A DNA stretch of 64,000 bases from assembly GCF_002192255.1 (NCBI RefSeq), contig NZ_CP021768.1, positions 3,676,001 through 3,740,000 on the forward strand, read 5' to 3'. Each line of letters begins with the position of its first letter. Position 1 is the first letter of the stretch. Source of the DNA: Stenotrophomonas sp. WZN-1. GTDB taxonomy: Bacteria; Pseudomonadota; Gammaproteobacteria; Xanthomonadales; Xanthomonadaceae. Positions 38,754-48,118 of the stretch are shown here, one piece after another. The notes below the pieces were generated by a model. The model did no database searches. It was not told the DNA's origin and worked only from the letters and a program-made list of their open reading frames with translations. A program made the translations under genes and the position numbers.

Positions 38754-40052
38754 TCACTCGCGCGGCGGGGGCAGGTGCGGCGCGACCAGGGCAAGCGTGC
38801 GCTGCAGCGCGCCGCGGCCGTTGCTGACCAGCGTGCAACCGGCGCGTGCCATGTCCTCGCGGGCCTGGGCATCTTCGAGCAGGTGCTGCAGCAGATCGCC
38901 CACCGCCTGCGCATCCTCGCCGATCAGCAGCGCACCAGCCTCGCGCATGCGCCGGGAAATTTCCGCGAAATTGTGCAGGTGCGGACCAGTCACCGCCGCC
39001 GTTCCCATCGCGGCCGGCTCCAGCAGGTTGTGGCCGCCGATGGCCTGCAGGCTGCCGCCGACGAAGGCGACCTGGGCGCAGGCATAGAACGGCATCAGCT
39101 CGCCAAGAGTATCGATGACGAACACGTCGGTGGCCGCGTGCGGCCACTGGTCCACGCGGCGGGTCGCCACGCTCCAGCCCTGTTCGCGCGCCAGCGCTTC
39201 CACCTTCGGGAAGCGCTCGGGATGGCGCGGTGCCCACAGCAGCAGCAGGTCCGGATGCTGCTGGCGCAGGCGCCGGTGCAGGTCGATCACCGCCTGCTCC
39301 TCGCCATCATGGGTACTGGCGGCGATCCATACCGGGCGAGCGGCCGGTACCCGCGCATGGAACTGGTCGACGAAGCCTTGGACATCCGGCGTTGCGATGT
39401 CGAACTTCAGGTTGCCCAGCGCCTGCACCTGGCCGGGCTCCGCCCCCAGCTGCACGAAGCGCTCGGCATCATCCTGCGACTGCGCGGCCACGCAGGTGAC
39501 GGTGCGCAGCGCGCGGCGGATCAGTGCGGCAAGCAGCCGGTAGCCGCGCAGCGAACGCGCCGACAACCGGGCATTGAGGATGTACACCGGAATACCGCGG
39601 TCACGGCAGCCGAACAGCATGTTCGGCCACAGCTCGGTTTCCAGGATCAGCGCCAGGCTGGGCTGGAAATGGCCGAGGAAACGGTTGACGCTGCCCGGCA
39701 CGTCGTACGGCAGGTAGACGTGGTCCAGGGCGTCGCCCCACAGCGCGCGTACGCGCTCGGAGCCGGTCGGGGTGATGGTGGTGATCACCCAGCGGATATC
39801 CGGGCGCTGCTGGCGCAGGGCATTGACCAGCGGCGCGGCGGCATTGACCTCGCCTACAGAGACCGCGTGCAGCCAGACCCGCGGCTGGCCGGTCGGCTGC
39901 GGATAGGAGGCGTAGCGTTCATCCCAGCGCCGGAAGTATTCACGGACCCGGAAGCCGCGCCAGACCAGGTGGTACACGGTGATCGGCAGCAGGATGTAGA
40001 GCACGACCGAATACAGGCCGCGCAGGATCCATTCGACAGGGTCTTTACGCAT
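38754..40052 (-). CDS. waaA: 3-deoxy-D-manno-octulosonic acid transferase
   Basis: 432 residues. Inner-membrane-anchored glycosyltransferase that adds Kdo from CMP-Kdo to lipid A precursor. An N-terminal membrane helix (GLYSVVLYILLPITVYHLVW) is followed by WLHAVSVGEVNAAAPLV, ITTITPTGSERV, LILETELWPNM, and VFIDTLGELMPFYACAQVAFVGGSL in part, all typical. Divergent from an LpxL-family acyltransferase with a 60-base promoter gap. Confidence 0.96.
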   Translation of the reverse strand: MRKDPVEWILRGLYSVVLYILLPITVYHLVWRGFRVREYFRRWDERYASYPQPTGQPRVWLHAVSVGEVNAAAPLVNALRQQRPDIRWVITTITPTGSERVRALWGDALDHVYLPYDVPGSVNRFLGHFQPSLALILETELWPNMLFGCRDRGIPVYILNARLSARSLRGYRLLAALIRRALRTVTCVAAQSQDDAERFVQLGAEPGQVQALGNLKFDIATPDVQGFVDQFHARVPAARPVWIAASTHDGEEQAVIDLHRRLRQQHPDLLLLWAPRHPERFPKVEALAREQGWSVATRRVDQWPHAATDVFVIDTLGELMPFYACAQVAFVGGSLQAIGGHNLLEPAAMGTAAVTGPHLHNFAEISRRMREAGALLIGEDAQAVGDLLQHLLEDAQAREDMARAGCTLVSNGRGALQRTLALVAPHLPPPRE

Positions 40053-40112
40053 GCGGCAAGGATACGGGAGCCCCCGGGGAAAGACACGCGGCCGCCTTGG
40101 TAGAATGGCCCC

Positions 40113-41030
40113 ATGTCAGATGCCTCCACCGCCGTCCGCCCATCGCTGCGCGATCCGCGCAACTGGCCGATGTTCGCCGCCATGTTCGGCGCCTTCGCCA
40201 TCGCCCGCCTGCCGTGGATGCTGCAGCGCGCGCTGGGCCGGGGCGTCGGCTGGATCACCTGGCGCCTGCTCGGCAGCCGCCGCCGCGCCGCCGAGGTCAA
40301 CCTGCAGCTGTGCTTCCCCGAGAAGGACGAAGCCTGGCGCCAGCGCCTGGTGCGCGACAGTTTCGATGCGCTTGGCGTGGGCGTATTCGAGTGCATCCGT
40401 GCCTGGTGGGGCAGCATCGACCGCATCCGCCCGCACGTGCGGATCGAAGGCCTGGAACACCTGCGGCAGATGCAGGCTGAAGGCCGCGGCGTGCTGCTGG
40501 TCTCCGGCCACTTCATGACCCTGGAAATGTGCGGACGCCTGCTGTGCGACTACGTTGACCTGTCCGGCATGTACCGCAAGCACAAGAACCCGGTGTACGA
40601 GTGGGCGGTGAAGTTCGGCCGGCTGCGCTATGCCAAGGCGATGTTCGCCAACGAGGACATCCGCGCGACCGTGCGCCATCTGAAGAAGGGCGGTTTCCTC
40701 TGGTACGCGCCGGACCAGGACATGCGTGGCAAGGACACCGTGTTCGTGCCGTTCTTCGGCCATACCGCGTCGACCATCACCGCGACCCACCAGCTGGCGC
40801 GGATGACCGGTTGCGCGGTGATCCCGTACTTCCACCGCCGCGAAGGCGGGAAGTACGTGCTGAAGATCGGCGCCCCGCTGGAGAACTTCCCCAGCGAAGA
40901 CGTGGAAGCCGATACCACGCGGGTCAATCAGGCCATCGAGGAAATGGTGCGCGAGGCCCCCGACCAGTACCTGTGGATCCACCGCCGCTTCAAGCGCCAG
41001 CCAGGTGGCCGGAGCGATTTCTACAAATAA
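40113..41030 (+). CDS. Lipid A biosynthesis acyltransferase (LpxL/HtrB family)
   Basis: 305 residues. Inner-membrane enzyme that transfers a secondary acyl chain from acyl-ACP to Kdo-lipid A. N-terminal hydrophobic segment, then the catalytic H-x4-E motif in LLVSGHFMTLEMCG and the later motif WYAPDQDMRGKDTVFVPFFG. It neighbours waaA, whose product makes the Kdo-lipid A acceptor. LpxL or a P-type paralogue cannot be told apart here. Confidence 0.93.
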   Translation: MSDASTAVRPSLRDPRNWPMFAAMFGAFAIARLPWMLQRALGRGVGWITWRLLGSRRRAAEVNLQLCFPEKDEAWRQRLVRDSFDALGVGVFECIRAWWGSIDRIRPHVRIEGLEHLRQMQAEGRGVLLVSGHFMTLEMCGRLLCDYVDLSGMYRKHKNPVYEWAVKFGRLRYAKAMFANEDIRATVRHLKKGGFLWYAPDQDMRGKDTVFVPFFGHTASTITATHQLARMTGCAVIPYFHRREGGKYVLKIGAPLENFPSEDVEADTTRVNQAIEEMVREAPDQYLWIHRRFKRQPGGRSDFYK

Positions 41031-41050
41031 CGGTGGGGCGGGATGGTTTC

Positions 41051-41115
41051 ATCCACGCATGGCGTGGATTTGTTGAAGCGGAGCATTCTGAAGTAGATCC
41101 ACGCCATGCGTGGAT
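41051..41115. repeat. Inverted SMAG pair 3' of the RAYT gene
   Basis: ATCCACGCATGGCGTGGAT (41051-41069, inverted, head degenerate) and GTAGATCCACGCCATGCGTGGAT (41093-41115). It lies between the acyltransferase gene and the RAYT stop codon. Confidence 0.85.
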
Positions 41116-41138
41116 GCTCTCCGTTCCGATGCCGGCAA

Positions 41139-41588
41139 CTACAACGGCCAACGGCACCATGCGTGCGGGTACTCACCCAATGCGCTGGCCAGGCCCGCAC
41201 GGACCGGATTGGCCAGGATGTACATCGCCTTCTCATGAAGGGATTCATCACTGCGTACGGCGTGATCGTGGTACCCGTGCTGCCACAGCACCCCTCGCCG
41301 CTCCAATCGCCGGTTCAGCAGCCGACTGCTGCGCGACTTCAGCAGGGCCATGCACTCGGCCAAGGTTTCGCTGCGCAGCTCCATCAGCCAGTGCAGATGG
41401 TCGGGCATGACCACCCAGGCGAGGCTGTGGCTGAAGCCCTTCCGCTCTACGAAGCGCAGGGTTTCGATAAGGATCGCCACGTTTGCCGCATCAGCGAACA
41501 ACGGTTCGCGGTCGAGGGGTGCTGTGGTCAATGAGTACACGTTGCCAGAACGGGAGTACCGACCGTAGCGAAGTCTGGGGCTGGCCAT
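41139..41588 (-). CDS. REP-associated tyrosine transposase (RAYT)
   Basis: 149 residues from ATG 41588 (an in-frame ATG at 41669 lies within a SMAG palindrome). HUH-type single-strand transposase related to the IS200/IS605 TnpA. The metal-binding HUH pair is H64/H66 in VVMPDHLHWLMEL and the nucleophilic Tyr is probably Y123 in AMYILANPVRAGLA. The basic start RYGRYSRSGNVYSLT is also family-typical. These proteins are vertically kept and thought to mobilise REPs. SMAG palindromes lie on both sides, forming a compact REP-RAYT unit. Confidence 0.92.
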   Translation of the reverse strand: MASPRLRYGRYSRSGNVYSLTTAPLDREPLFADAANVAILIETLRFVERKGFSHSLAWVVMPDHLHWLMELRSETLAECMALLKSRSSRLLNRRLERRGVLWQHGYHDHAVRSDESLHEKAMYILANPVRAGLASALGEYPHAWCRWPL

Positions 41589-41659
41589 GCCTCCAGCGTG
41601 CGCGAACTGCCGGGGCACCGATATTGGAGATGTTGCCGTGTTCAGGTCGGGGAAGCCCC

Positions 41660-41719
41660 ATCCACGCATGGCGTGGATCTACTGATCGGCTCCATGGTTG
41701 ATCCCTGCCATGCGCGGAT
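41660..41719. repeat. SMAG palindromes 5' of the RAYT gene
   Basis: Inverted copy 41660-41682 (palindrome then CTAC) and a degenerate copy 41701-41719 (ATCCCTGCCATGCGCGGAT). With 41051-41115 they bracket the RAYT gene. Confidence 0.8.
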
Positions 41720-41725
41720 GTGCGG

Positions 41726-43057
41726 TCACTGCATCGGCGGGGAATCATCTGCGTCGCGGGCCAGCAGGCTGCCGGCGAACAGGGCCGCCAGCAGCACGGT
41801 CAGGCCACCCCAGAACGCGGAATAGAACGCCAGGTGCGTATTGAGCGGGAACACGGTAACCGCCAGCGCCAGCATCGCCGGGCGGGCGCGATCACGCGCG
41901 GCCGGCGGTGCATAGCGCCAGGCCCGCCAGGCCTGCGCCACCGCCGCCAGCCACAACAGCAGGCCGAGCACGCCAGTCTCTGCAAGGATTTCCAGCACGA
42001 TCTGGTGGGCGTGCAATGCCGGTTGATTGCCCCACACGGCGGGGCCCTCGTCAGCCACGCAGGCGGGATACGCATCGCGGAAACCACGCGCACCGACACC
42101 GTTGACCGGATGTTCCTCGATCATGCACACGGCCGCGGCCCAGATGCGCGCGCGCCCCGACAGTGCCTCGTCAACGCCCTGCCCGTCTTCGTTCCATGCC
42201 TGCGCCGTGCGCGCAACACGCTCGCGCAGCTGTGGCACGCCCGCTGCCAGTGCGGCCGTGCCCATCGCCGCCACCAGGGCAATCAGGAGCAGCCGCGTCC
42301 AGCCGAACTGGCGCACGCCGCTGTAGGCCAGCACCAGTGCAAAGGTGATCCACGAGGCGCGCGAACCGGCCAGCAGCAGCACGCATCCCAGTGCGGCGGC
42401 GGCCAGCAGCCACCCCGCACTGCCGAACCGCCGCGCCATCGGCAGCAGCAGGAACGGTGACAGGCTGGCCAGCACCTGGCCGAACTTCAGGTTGCACGGC
42501 CCGAGCGCGCCACTGAGGCGGTCGGCCAGCGCGGCTTCGTCGGCCGGGCACAGCGCGTGGCCACTCACGGCCAGCTTCAGGTGCTGCAGCGACCAGAACC
42601 ATGGGCTGGTGCCAGCCAGCGCCTGCACCAGTGCGTCCAGCGTCCACGCGCCGGTGATCAGTGCGAGGCCGCCGAAGGTCAGCCGCCGCCGTTCCGGCGT
42701 GGCCACCGCGATCGCCACCAGCCACATGAAGGGCAGGTAGCGCAGGCCGGCGGCCGCCTTCGTCCACGACGCTGCCGGATCGATCGCATCAAACGCCGAG
42801 AACGCCTGCGGCAGCCAGTAGCCGAGGAACAGGATCGAGGTCAGCGCCCAGGCGGCCGTGCTCAACAGGTGCGGGCGGCGCTGCAGCCGGCGCATGACCA
42901 TGTGCGCGGCAGCATAGAGCGCGCCAAGGCCCAGCACGGTTTCGGCGATGCCCGGCAACGGCCACATCGCCACGTACGCCAGCACCCACCAGGGCGCCCA
43001 GCGCCCGGCGCGGTCGTCGCGCACGATGGCAGAGGGGTCAGCCGGCGAGATCGGCAT
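41726..43057 (-). CDS. O-antigen ligase family protein
   Basis: 443 residues from ATG 43057, which overlaps the upstream glycosyltransferase end by 20 bases. About ten to twelve membrane helices and a large periplasmic loop. The Wzy_C region is visible in GSRASWITFALVLAYSG and later EEHPVNGVGARGFRDAYPAC and HAHQIVLEILAETGVLGLLLWL in parts, including the family's conserved His in LHAHQ. Likely joins O-antigen to lipid A-core, or polymerises a surface glycan; the family cannot separate these. Confidence 0.88.
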   Translation of the reverse strand: MPISPADPSAIVRDDRAGRWAPWWVLAYVAMWPLPGIAETVLGLGALYAAAHMVMRRLQRRPHLLSTAAWALTSILFLGYWLPQAFSAFDAIDPAASWTKAAAGLRYLPFMWLVAIAVATPERRRLTFGGLALITGAWTLDALVQALAGTSPWFWSLQHLKLAVSGHALCPADEAALADRLSGALGPCNLKFGQVLASLSPFLLLPMARRFGSAGWLLAAAALGCVLLLAGSRASWITFALVLAYSGVRQFGWTRLLLIALVAAMGTAALAAGVPQLRERVARTAQAWNEDGQGVDEALSGRARIWAAAVCMIEEHPVNGVGARGFRDAYPACVADEGPAVWGNQPALHAHQIVLEILAETGVLGLLLWLAAVAQAWRAWRYAPPAARDRARPAMLALAVTVFPLNTHLAFYSAFWGGLTVLLAALFAGSLLARDADDSPPMQ

Positions 43058-44162
43058 AGAGGCGGAGGGTATCGCGCTGCATGGCCTGCAGGGTAAACGG
43101 GATGCGGGTCGGCAAGGACGGCGGCTGCGCCAGCAGGGCCAGCAGGGCCAGCGCACGTTCACCCAGCGCGCGTGCATCACCGAGCGGCACCGCGCCGCTG
43201 GGCTGCAGCTGCTGCAGCAGTTCGCCGACGCCACCGTGGTCCCAGCCCAGCACCGGGCGGCCGACCGACAGCGCCTCGACCACGGTGCGGCCGAAGGCTT
43301 CCGGCTTGTCCGACAGCTGCAGCACCAGATCGCTGGCGGCGTACGCCTGGGCGATGCGTGCGGTCGGCGCGGAGATCTGCACGGCCCCGGCCACGCCCAA
43401 TGCCGCAGCCTGGCGGCGCAGATCAGCCACGTAGGCTTCGCGCCCGGGTTCGTCGGTGCCCAGCATCCACAGCTGGGCAGGCACGCCGGCGGCACGCACG
43501 TCGGCCAGCAGTTGCAGCGCGTGGGCGTGCCCCTTCAGCCGGGTGCCCCGCCCCGGCAGCAGCAGCAACGGGCCTTCCACCTGGGCAAGCCAGGGGTAAT
43601 CGGCCGCCAGGGCCAGCCGCGGGCGACGGTCGGCGCGGGCAACGCGCGGAAACTGGCCGACATCGACGCCGCGCGGAATCACCTGCAGTTTTTCTTCCGG
43701 CACCGTCGGGTAGTGGCGTTGCACGTAGGCACGCACGGTATTGGACACGCAGATCACGCGTACGCCGCTGGTCATCACCGCGCTGTAGCGGCTGGGCGAA
43801 TTCAACCCGTGCACGGTGGTCACCCAATGCGGGCGCTGCGAGGCGGGCATGGCGCGGATCGCGTACAGGCCCAGCCAGGCCGGCAGCCGCGAACGGGCAT
43901 GCACGATGTCCGCGCCAACCTCGGCAAACAGCCGGCGCAGGGTCGGCAGGTGGCGCAGGGTCAGCAGCGACTTGCGGCCGATGTCCAGCGTGAGGTGCTC
44001 GGCACCGCTGTCCAGCAGCGGCTGCACCAGGCGGCCACCGGCGGACACCACCAGCGCGCGATGGCCGGCAGCGACCAGGGCCGCAGCGATTTCCAAGGTC
44101 GAGCGCTCGACACCGCCGGAGTGCAGCGCCGGCAGCAACTGCACCACGGTCAATCGGCGCAT
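43038..44162 (-). CDS. Glycosyltransferase family 4
   Basis: 374 residues, GT-B fold. N-terminal acceptor half with LLPALHSGGVERSTLEIA, and C-terminal nucleotide-sugar half with LLLPGRGTRLKGHAHALQLL and the E-x7-E motif in PEAFGRTVVEALSVGRPVLG. Located between a zinc-finger protein and the O-antigen ligase, so it probably adds a sugar in LPS core or O-chain synthesis. Donor and acceptor unknown. Confidence 0.92.
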   Translation of the reverse strand: MRRLTVVQLLPALHSGGVERSTLEIAAALVAAGHRALVVSAGGRLVQPLLDSGAEHLTLDIGRKSLLTLRHLPTLRRLFAEVGADIVHARSRLPAWLGLYAIRAMPASQRPHWVTTVHGLNSPSRYSAVMTSGVRVICVSNTVRAYVQRHYPTVPEEKLQVIPRGVDVGQFPRVARADRRPRLALAADYPWLAQVEGPLLLLPGRGTRLKGHAHALQLLADVRAAGVPAQLWMLGTDEPGREAYVADLRRQAAALGVAGAVQISAPTARIAQAYAASDLVLQLSDKPEAFGRTVVEALSVGRPVLGWDHGGVGELLQQLQPSGAVPLGDARALGERALALLALLAQPPSLPTRIPFTLQAMQRDTLRLYADLAG

Positions 44163-44177
44163 CGAAGGGGCCGCCGT

Positions 44178-44375
44178 TTAGTCGGCCAGCACGAACACGG
44201 AACCGCAGTACGGGCACTGTGCTTCGCCGTTGGGCTCGTCTTCGATCGGCAGGTACACGCGCGGATGCGAGTTCCACAGCGCCATTTCCGGGGTCGGGCA
44301 GCTCAGCGGCAGATCGCTGCGGTGCACGGTGTAGCGCTTCTCGGCGTTGGCGGGCGCGGTGGCGGTATGGCTCAT
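44178..44375 (-). CDS. zf-CHCC-type zinc-finger protein
   Basis: 65 residues. Metal ligands are spaced C26...H37...C54-x2-C57 (LPLSCPTPEMALWNSHPRVYLPI, CPYCGSVF in parts), the pattern of the CHCC zinc-finger family related to mitochondrial NDUFS6. It ends 15 bases before the glycosyltransferase start and is probably co-transcribed. Role unknown; no clear link to sugar transfer. Confidence 0.88.
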   Translation of the reverse strand: MSHTATAPANAEKRYTVHRSDLPLSCPTPEMALWNSHPRVYLPIEDEPNGEAQCPYCGSVFVLAD

Positions 44376-44773
44376 GGCGGATGTCGGTGAACGGGTTGCG
44401 AGGCCTGCGATTCTAGCATCTGGGCCGCACCGACATTACGCCATAACGGGCCGTTGCACGCGCCCGCCGACGCCTGGCGGCGGCAGTGCCGGGGATTTCG
44501 CGGTCGTTCCGGCAGGTTCGCTCGCCGGAATCGACTCCAGCGATATTTCTCGCATTTGGATCGAACTAAATGGCACTTGCCAGCACGCAGCGGCTGTTGC
44601 AGGATCGGGCCAGGTCGCACTCCGACCCGCCCAATCCAACCCGATCGCATGGCCCGCCCCCACCGGACCGGCATCGCCTCTTCCACTGCCAGCCCGGCGG
44701 GCGGAGCGATGCTGTCCGTGGTGTCCGCCGATGCGGGTTCTGCCCGCCGCCAGCCCTTCCGGGAGACCCTTGC
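44376..44773. other. Gene-free region between zinc-finger gene and GH92 gene
   Basis: 398 bases separating divergent genes. I see no repeat, RNA or convincing small ORF. An in-frame extension of the GH92 ORF runs through part of it but lacks coding character before the signal peptide at 44774. Promoters for both sides must be here. Confidence 0.4.
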
Positions 44774-47700
44774 ATGACCCTGTCCGATCCGCACCGCGCC
44801 CTGCTTCCGCTCTCCCTGGCCCTGGCCTGTGCGACCTCTGCGATGCCGGTGCTGGCGCAGGGGCTGCAGACCTCGTTCGAACCGGGCGAACCTGCCCCGA
44901 CGCAGGCGGCGGGTGGACTGCGGGTCACGATCGGCAATGGGCCGGCCGCGCCCTACACCGCCAAGCGCAACGCCGGCTACAGCGGCCTGCATGCACTGCG
45001 CTACAGCAGCGAGGGCGGCAGCGCGCGGCGCGAACTGTTCAAGGCCGACCTGCCCATCCAGGCCGATACCACGCTGTCGTGGCTGGTGCTGCCGGAGATC
45101 GTCGGCAAGGACACCGTCGCCTCCACCTATGTATCGCTGGACCTGCTGCTGGACGATGGCAGCCGCGTTTCGGCCGGTGCGGCGCGCGACCAGCATGGGG
45201 TGGCGATCGGCGCACGCGCGCAGGGCGAGTCGAAGACGCTGTACCCGCAGCAGTGGGCGCGCAAGGCAGTGCGGCTGGGCGACGTGCCGGCGCTGAAGGG
45301 GCGCCGCGTGGTGGCGATCGAGCTGGAGGTGGCCAGCGCCGAGGGCGCGCCGGTCTCCGGCTGGATCGATGACGTGCGCCTGGACACGGTGCCAAGGCAG
45401 CAGCCGCAGCGCGTCTCGGACTGGGTGCTGACCACCCGCGGCACCCAGGCCAACGGCACCTTCTCGCGCGGCAACAATTTCCCGGCCACGGCGGTGCCGC
45501 ACGGGTTCAACTTCTGGACTCCGGTCACCGATGCCGGCGCCCTGAACTGGCTGTACCGCTGGAACGAGCAGAACGATGCGCGGAACCGCCCGCAGCTGCA
45601 GGCGCTTGCGCTGAGCCACCAGCCCAGCCCGTGGATGGGCGACCGCCAGACCTTCCAGGTGATGCCCTCGTCCAGCCGTGGCGCGCCGGAGGCCGACCGC
45701 CGCAAGCGCGCGCTGTCGTTCGACCGCAGCCATGAAAGCGCACGCCCGTATCGCTACGACGTGCGCTTCGACAACGGCATCGCTGCCGCAATCGCGCCGA
45801 CCGACCATGCCGCGTTGTTCCGCTTCGACTTCCCCGAAGGCGGTGACGCCAACCTGCTGTTCGACAACGTCGATGCGCGTGGTGGCCTGACCCTGGACGC
45901 CGCCACGCAGACGCTGTCCGGCTACACCGATACGCGCAGCGGCCTGTCCAACGGCGCCAGCCGCATGTACGTGGTCGCCAGCTTCGACAAGCCCTGGCGC
46001 AGCAACGGCCGCCTCGACACCGGTCGCCCGACCGGCTACATCAAGTTCGACGCCGGCAGCGACCGGCGGGTGACGATGCGCATCGCCACCTCGCTGATCT
46101 CAGTCGAGCAGGCGCGGCACAACCTGGCACTGGAGATCGCCGCCACCGATACGCTGGAGAGCGTGGCCGGCCGCGCGCAGGATGCATGGGACGCGCGCCT
46201 GGCCCGCTTCGACATCGGCGATGCCAGCGACGACCAGAAGACCACGCTGTACTCCAGCCTGTACCGGCTGTACCTGTATCCCAATTCCGGCCACGAGAAT
46301 GCCGGCAGCGCGGCGATGCCGGACTGGCGCTACGCCAACCAGGCCAGCGCCAGCGATGACAACACAGAGGGCAGCGCGAACCGCAGCTTCACCGGCGTAC
46401 GCGATGGCAAGGTGTTCGTCAACAACGGCTTCTGGGACACCTTCCGCACCACTTGGCCGGCCTACGCACTGTTCACGCCCGACGATGCCGGGCAGATGGT
46501 GCAGGGCTTCATCGAGCAGTACCGCGCCGGTGGCTGGATCGCACGCTGGTCGTCGCCGGGTTACGCCGACCTGATGGTCGGCACCAGCTCGGACGTGGCC
46601 TTCGCCGATGCATGGCTGAAGGGCATCGGCGGTTTCGATCCGGCCGAGGCCTATGCCGCCGCGCTGAAGAACGCGACCGTGGTCCCCCCCGACCGCCATG
46701 TCGGCCGCAAGGGCATGGACCGTTCAACCTTCCGTGGCTACGCCAGCGCAGACGTGCACGAAGGCATGTCGTGGACGATGGAAGGCGCACTCAATGATTT
46801 CGGCATCGCCAACATGGCCGATGCGCTGGCCAAGCGCGCGACCACGCCGGCAGCACGCGAGCGCTACAGCACCGAGGCCGAGTACTTCCGCTATCGCGCC
46901 GCCAGCTACACGACGATGTTCGATCCGGCCGCCGGATTCTTCCAGGGCCGCACTGCCGATGGCCGCTGGCGCGTGGATGCGAAGGACTACGACCCGCGCG
47001 TGTGGGGCCACGACTACACCGAATCCAATGGCTGGACCTTCGCCTTCACCGCCGCCCACGATGGCGAAGGCCTGGCCGCGCTGTACGGTGGCCGCGGCAA
47101 GCTGGCGGCGAAGCTGGATGCCTTCTTCGCCACGCCGGAAACCGCGGACCCGGCACTGGCCGGCTCCTACGGCAGCACCATCCACGAGATGACCGAAGCG
47201 CGCGACGTGCGCATGGGCATGTACGCGCACAGCAACCAGCCGGCGCACCACATCCCGTGGATGTACCTGTACGCCGGGCAGCCGTGGAAGACCCAGCAGC
47301 ACGTGCGCGAGATCCTGTCGCGGCTGTACGTCGGCAGCGAGATCGGCCAGGGTTATCCAGGCGACGAGGACAATGGCGAGACCTCGGCGTGGTACGTGCT
47401 GGCCTCGCTGGGCCTGTACCCGCTGCGCATGGGCGCCCCGGAGTACGTGATCGGTTCGCCGGCCTTCCAGCACGCACGGGTGGAACTGCAGGGCGGCGCG
47501 GTGCTGACCGTCAACGCGGCCAACAACTCACGCGAGAACGTCTACGTGCAGTCGCTGAAGATCAACGGCACGCCATGGACCAAGACCTGGGTTCCGCACG
47601 ACCTGATTGCCAAGGGTGCGACGCTGGACTTCGTGATGGGGCCGCAGCCGTCGCGTTGGGGCAGCGGTGTGGATGACGTGCCGCGTTCGTTGACCGCGCG

Positions 47701-48118
47701 CGGCCAGCGCCCGCAGCTGCTGCATGACCTGCTCGGCAGCGGCGCGAAGGCGACGCTGGCCGATGGCCGCGCCCTGCCCGCGCTGGTCGATGACGATGCG
47801 GCCACCACTGTCGGCCTGGGCGGCGGCGCAACCATCGCGCTGACCGACGTGGCCGAAGGCAGCCCAACGATGTACACGCTGACCAGCGGTGATGGCCGCG
47901 TCCAGGGAGGCGAATGGTCGTTGGAGGCACGCAACGGCAATGGCCGCTGGATCGTACTCGACCAGCGCAGCGGCGAAGCTTTCGAATCCGCCCGCCAGAC
48001 CCGTCCTTTCCGCATCGCCAAACCCGGTCGTTACAGCGAGTACCGGCTGCGCCTGGCCGCACCGGGCCGGCTGCCGCTGGCGGAGATCGAACTGTTGGCG
48101 CCCAGCGCCGTACAATGA
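44774..48118 (+). CDS. GH92 family alpha-mannosidase, secreted
   Basis: 1114 residues from ATG 44774, the Met at the start of the signal peptide (LSLALACATSAMPVLAQG). Exported Ca-dependent exo-alpha-mannosidase family that trims mannose from N-glycans. An extra N-terminal beta-sandwich (about 35-220) precedes the GH92 core: VPHGFNFWTPVTDAG, FVNNGFWDTFRTTWPAYALF, MTEARDVRMGMYAHSNQPAH, and the catalytic-site segment GYPGDEDNGETSAWYVLASLGLYPL in parts. A C-terminal region (about 960-1114) looks like a discoidin-type carbohydrate-binding domain. Suggests use of fungal, plant or host glycans. Confidence 0.95.
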   Translation: MTLSDPHRALLPLSLALACATSAMPVLAQGLQTSFEPGEPAPTQAAGGLRVTIGNGPAAPYTAKRNAGYSGLHALRYSSEGGSARRELFKADLPIQADTTLSWLVLPEIVGKDTVASTYVSLDLLLDDGSRVSAGAARDQHGVAIGARAQGESKTLYPQQWARKAVRLGDVPALKGRRVVAIELEVASAEGAPVSGWIDDVRLDTVPRQQPQRVSDWVLTTRGTQANGTFSRGNNFPATAVPHGFNFWTPVTDAGALNWLYRWNEQNDARNRPQLQALALSHQPSPWMGDRQTFQVMPSSSRGAPEADRRKRALSFDRSHESARPYRYDVRFDNGIAAAIAPTDHAALFRFDFPEGGDANLLFDNVDARGGLTLDAATQTLSGYTDTRSGLSNGASRMYVVASFDKPWRSNGRLDTGRPTGYIKFDAGSDRRVTMRIATSLISVEQARHNLALEIAATDTLESVAGRAQDAWDARLARFDIGDASDDQKTTLYSSLYRLYLYPNSGHENAGSAAMPDWRYANQASASDDNTEGSANRSFTGVRDGKVFVNNGFWDTFRTTWPAYALFTPDDAGQMVQGFIEQYRAGGWIARWSSPGYADLMVGTSSDVAFADAWLKGIGGFDPAEAYAAALKNATVVPPDRHVGRKGMDRSTFRGYASADVHEGMSWTMEGALNDFGIANMADALAKRATTPAARERYSTEAEYFRYRAASYTTMFDPAAGFFQGRTADGRWRVDAKDYDPRVWGHDYTESNGWTFAFTAAHDGEGLAALYGGRGKLAAKLDAFFATPETADPALAGSYGSTIHEMTEARDVRMGMYAHSNQPAHHIPWMYLYAGQPWKTQQHVREILSRLYVGSEIGQGYPGDEDNGETSAWYVLASLGLYPLRMGAPEYVIGSPAFQHARVELQGGAVLTVNAANNSRENVYVQSLKINGTPWTKTWVPHDLIAKGATLDFVMGPQPSRWGSGVDDVPRSLTARGQRPQLLHDLLGSGAKATLADGRALPALVDDDAATTVGLGGGATIALTDVAEGSPTMYTLTSGDGRVQGGEWSLEARNGNGRWIVLDQRSGEAFESARQTRPFRIAKPGRYSEYRLRLAAPGRLPLAEIELLAPSAVQ

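Noticed and set aside
41588..41669. N-terminal extension of the RAYT gene to ATG 41669
   Set aside because: The extra 27 codons begin inside the flanking SMAG palindrome and do not resemble RAYT N-termini, which start near the RYGRYS-like segment.
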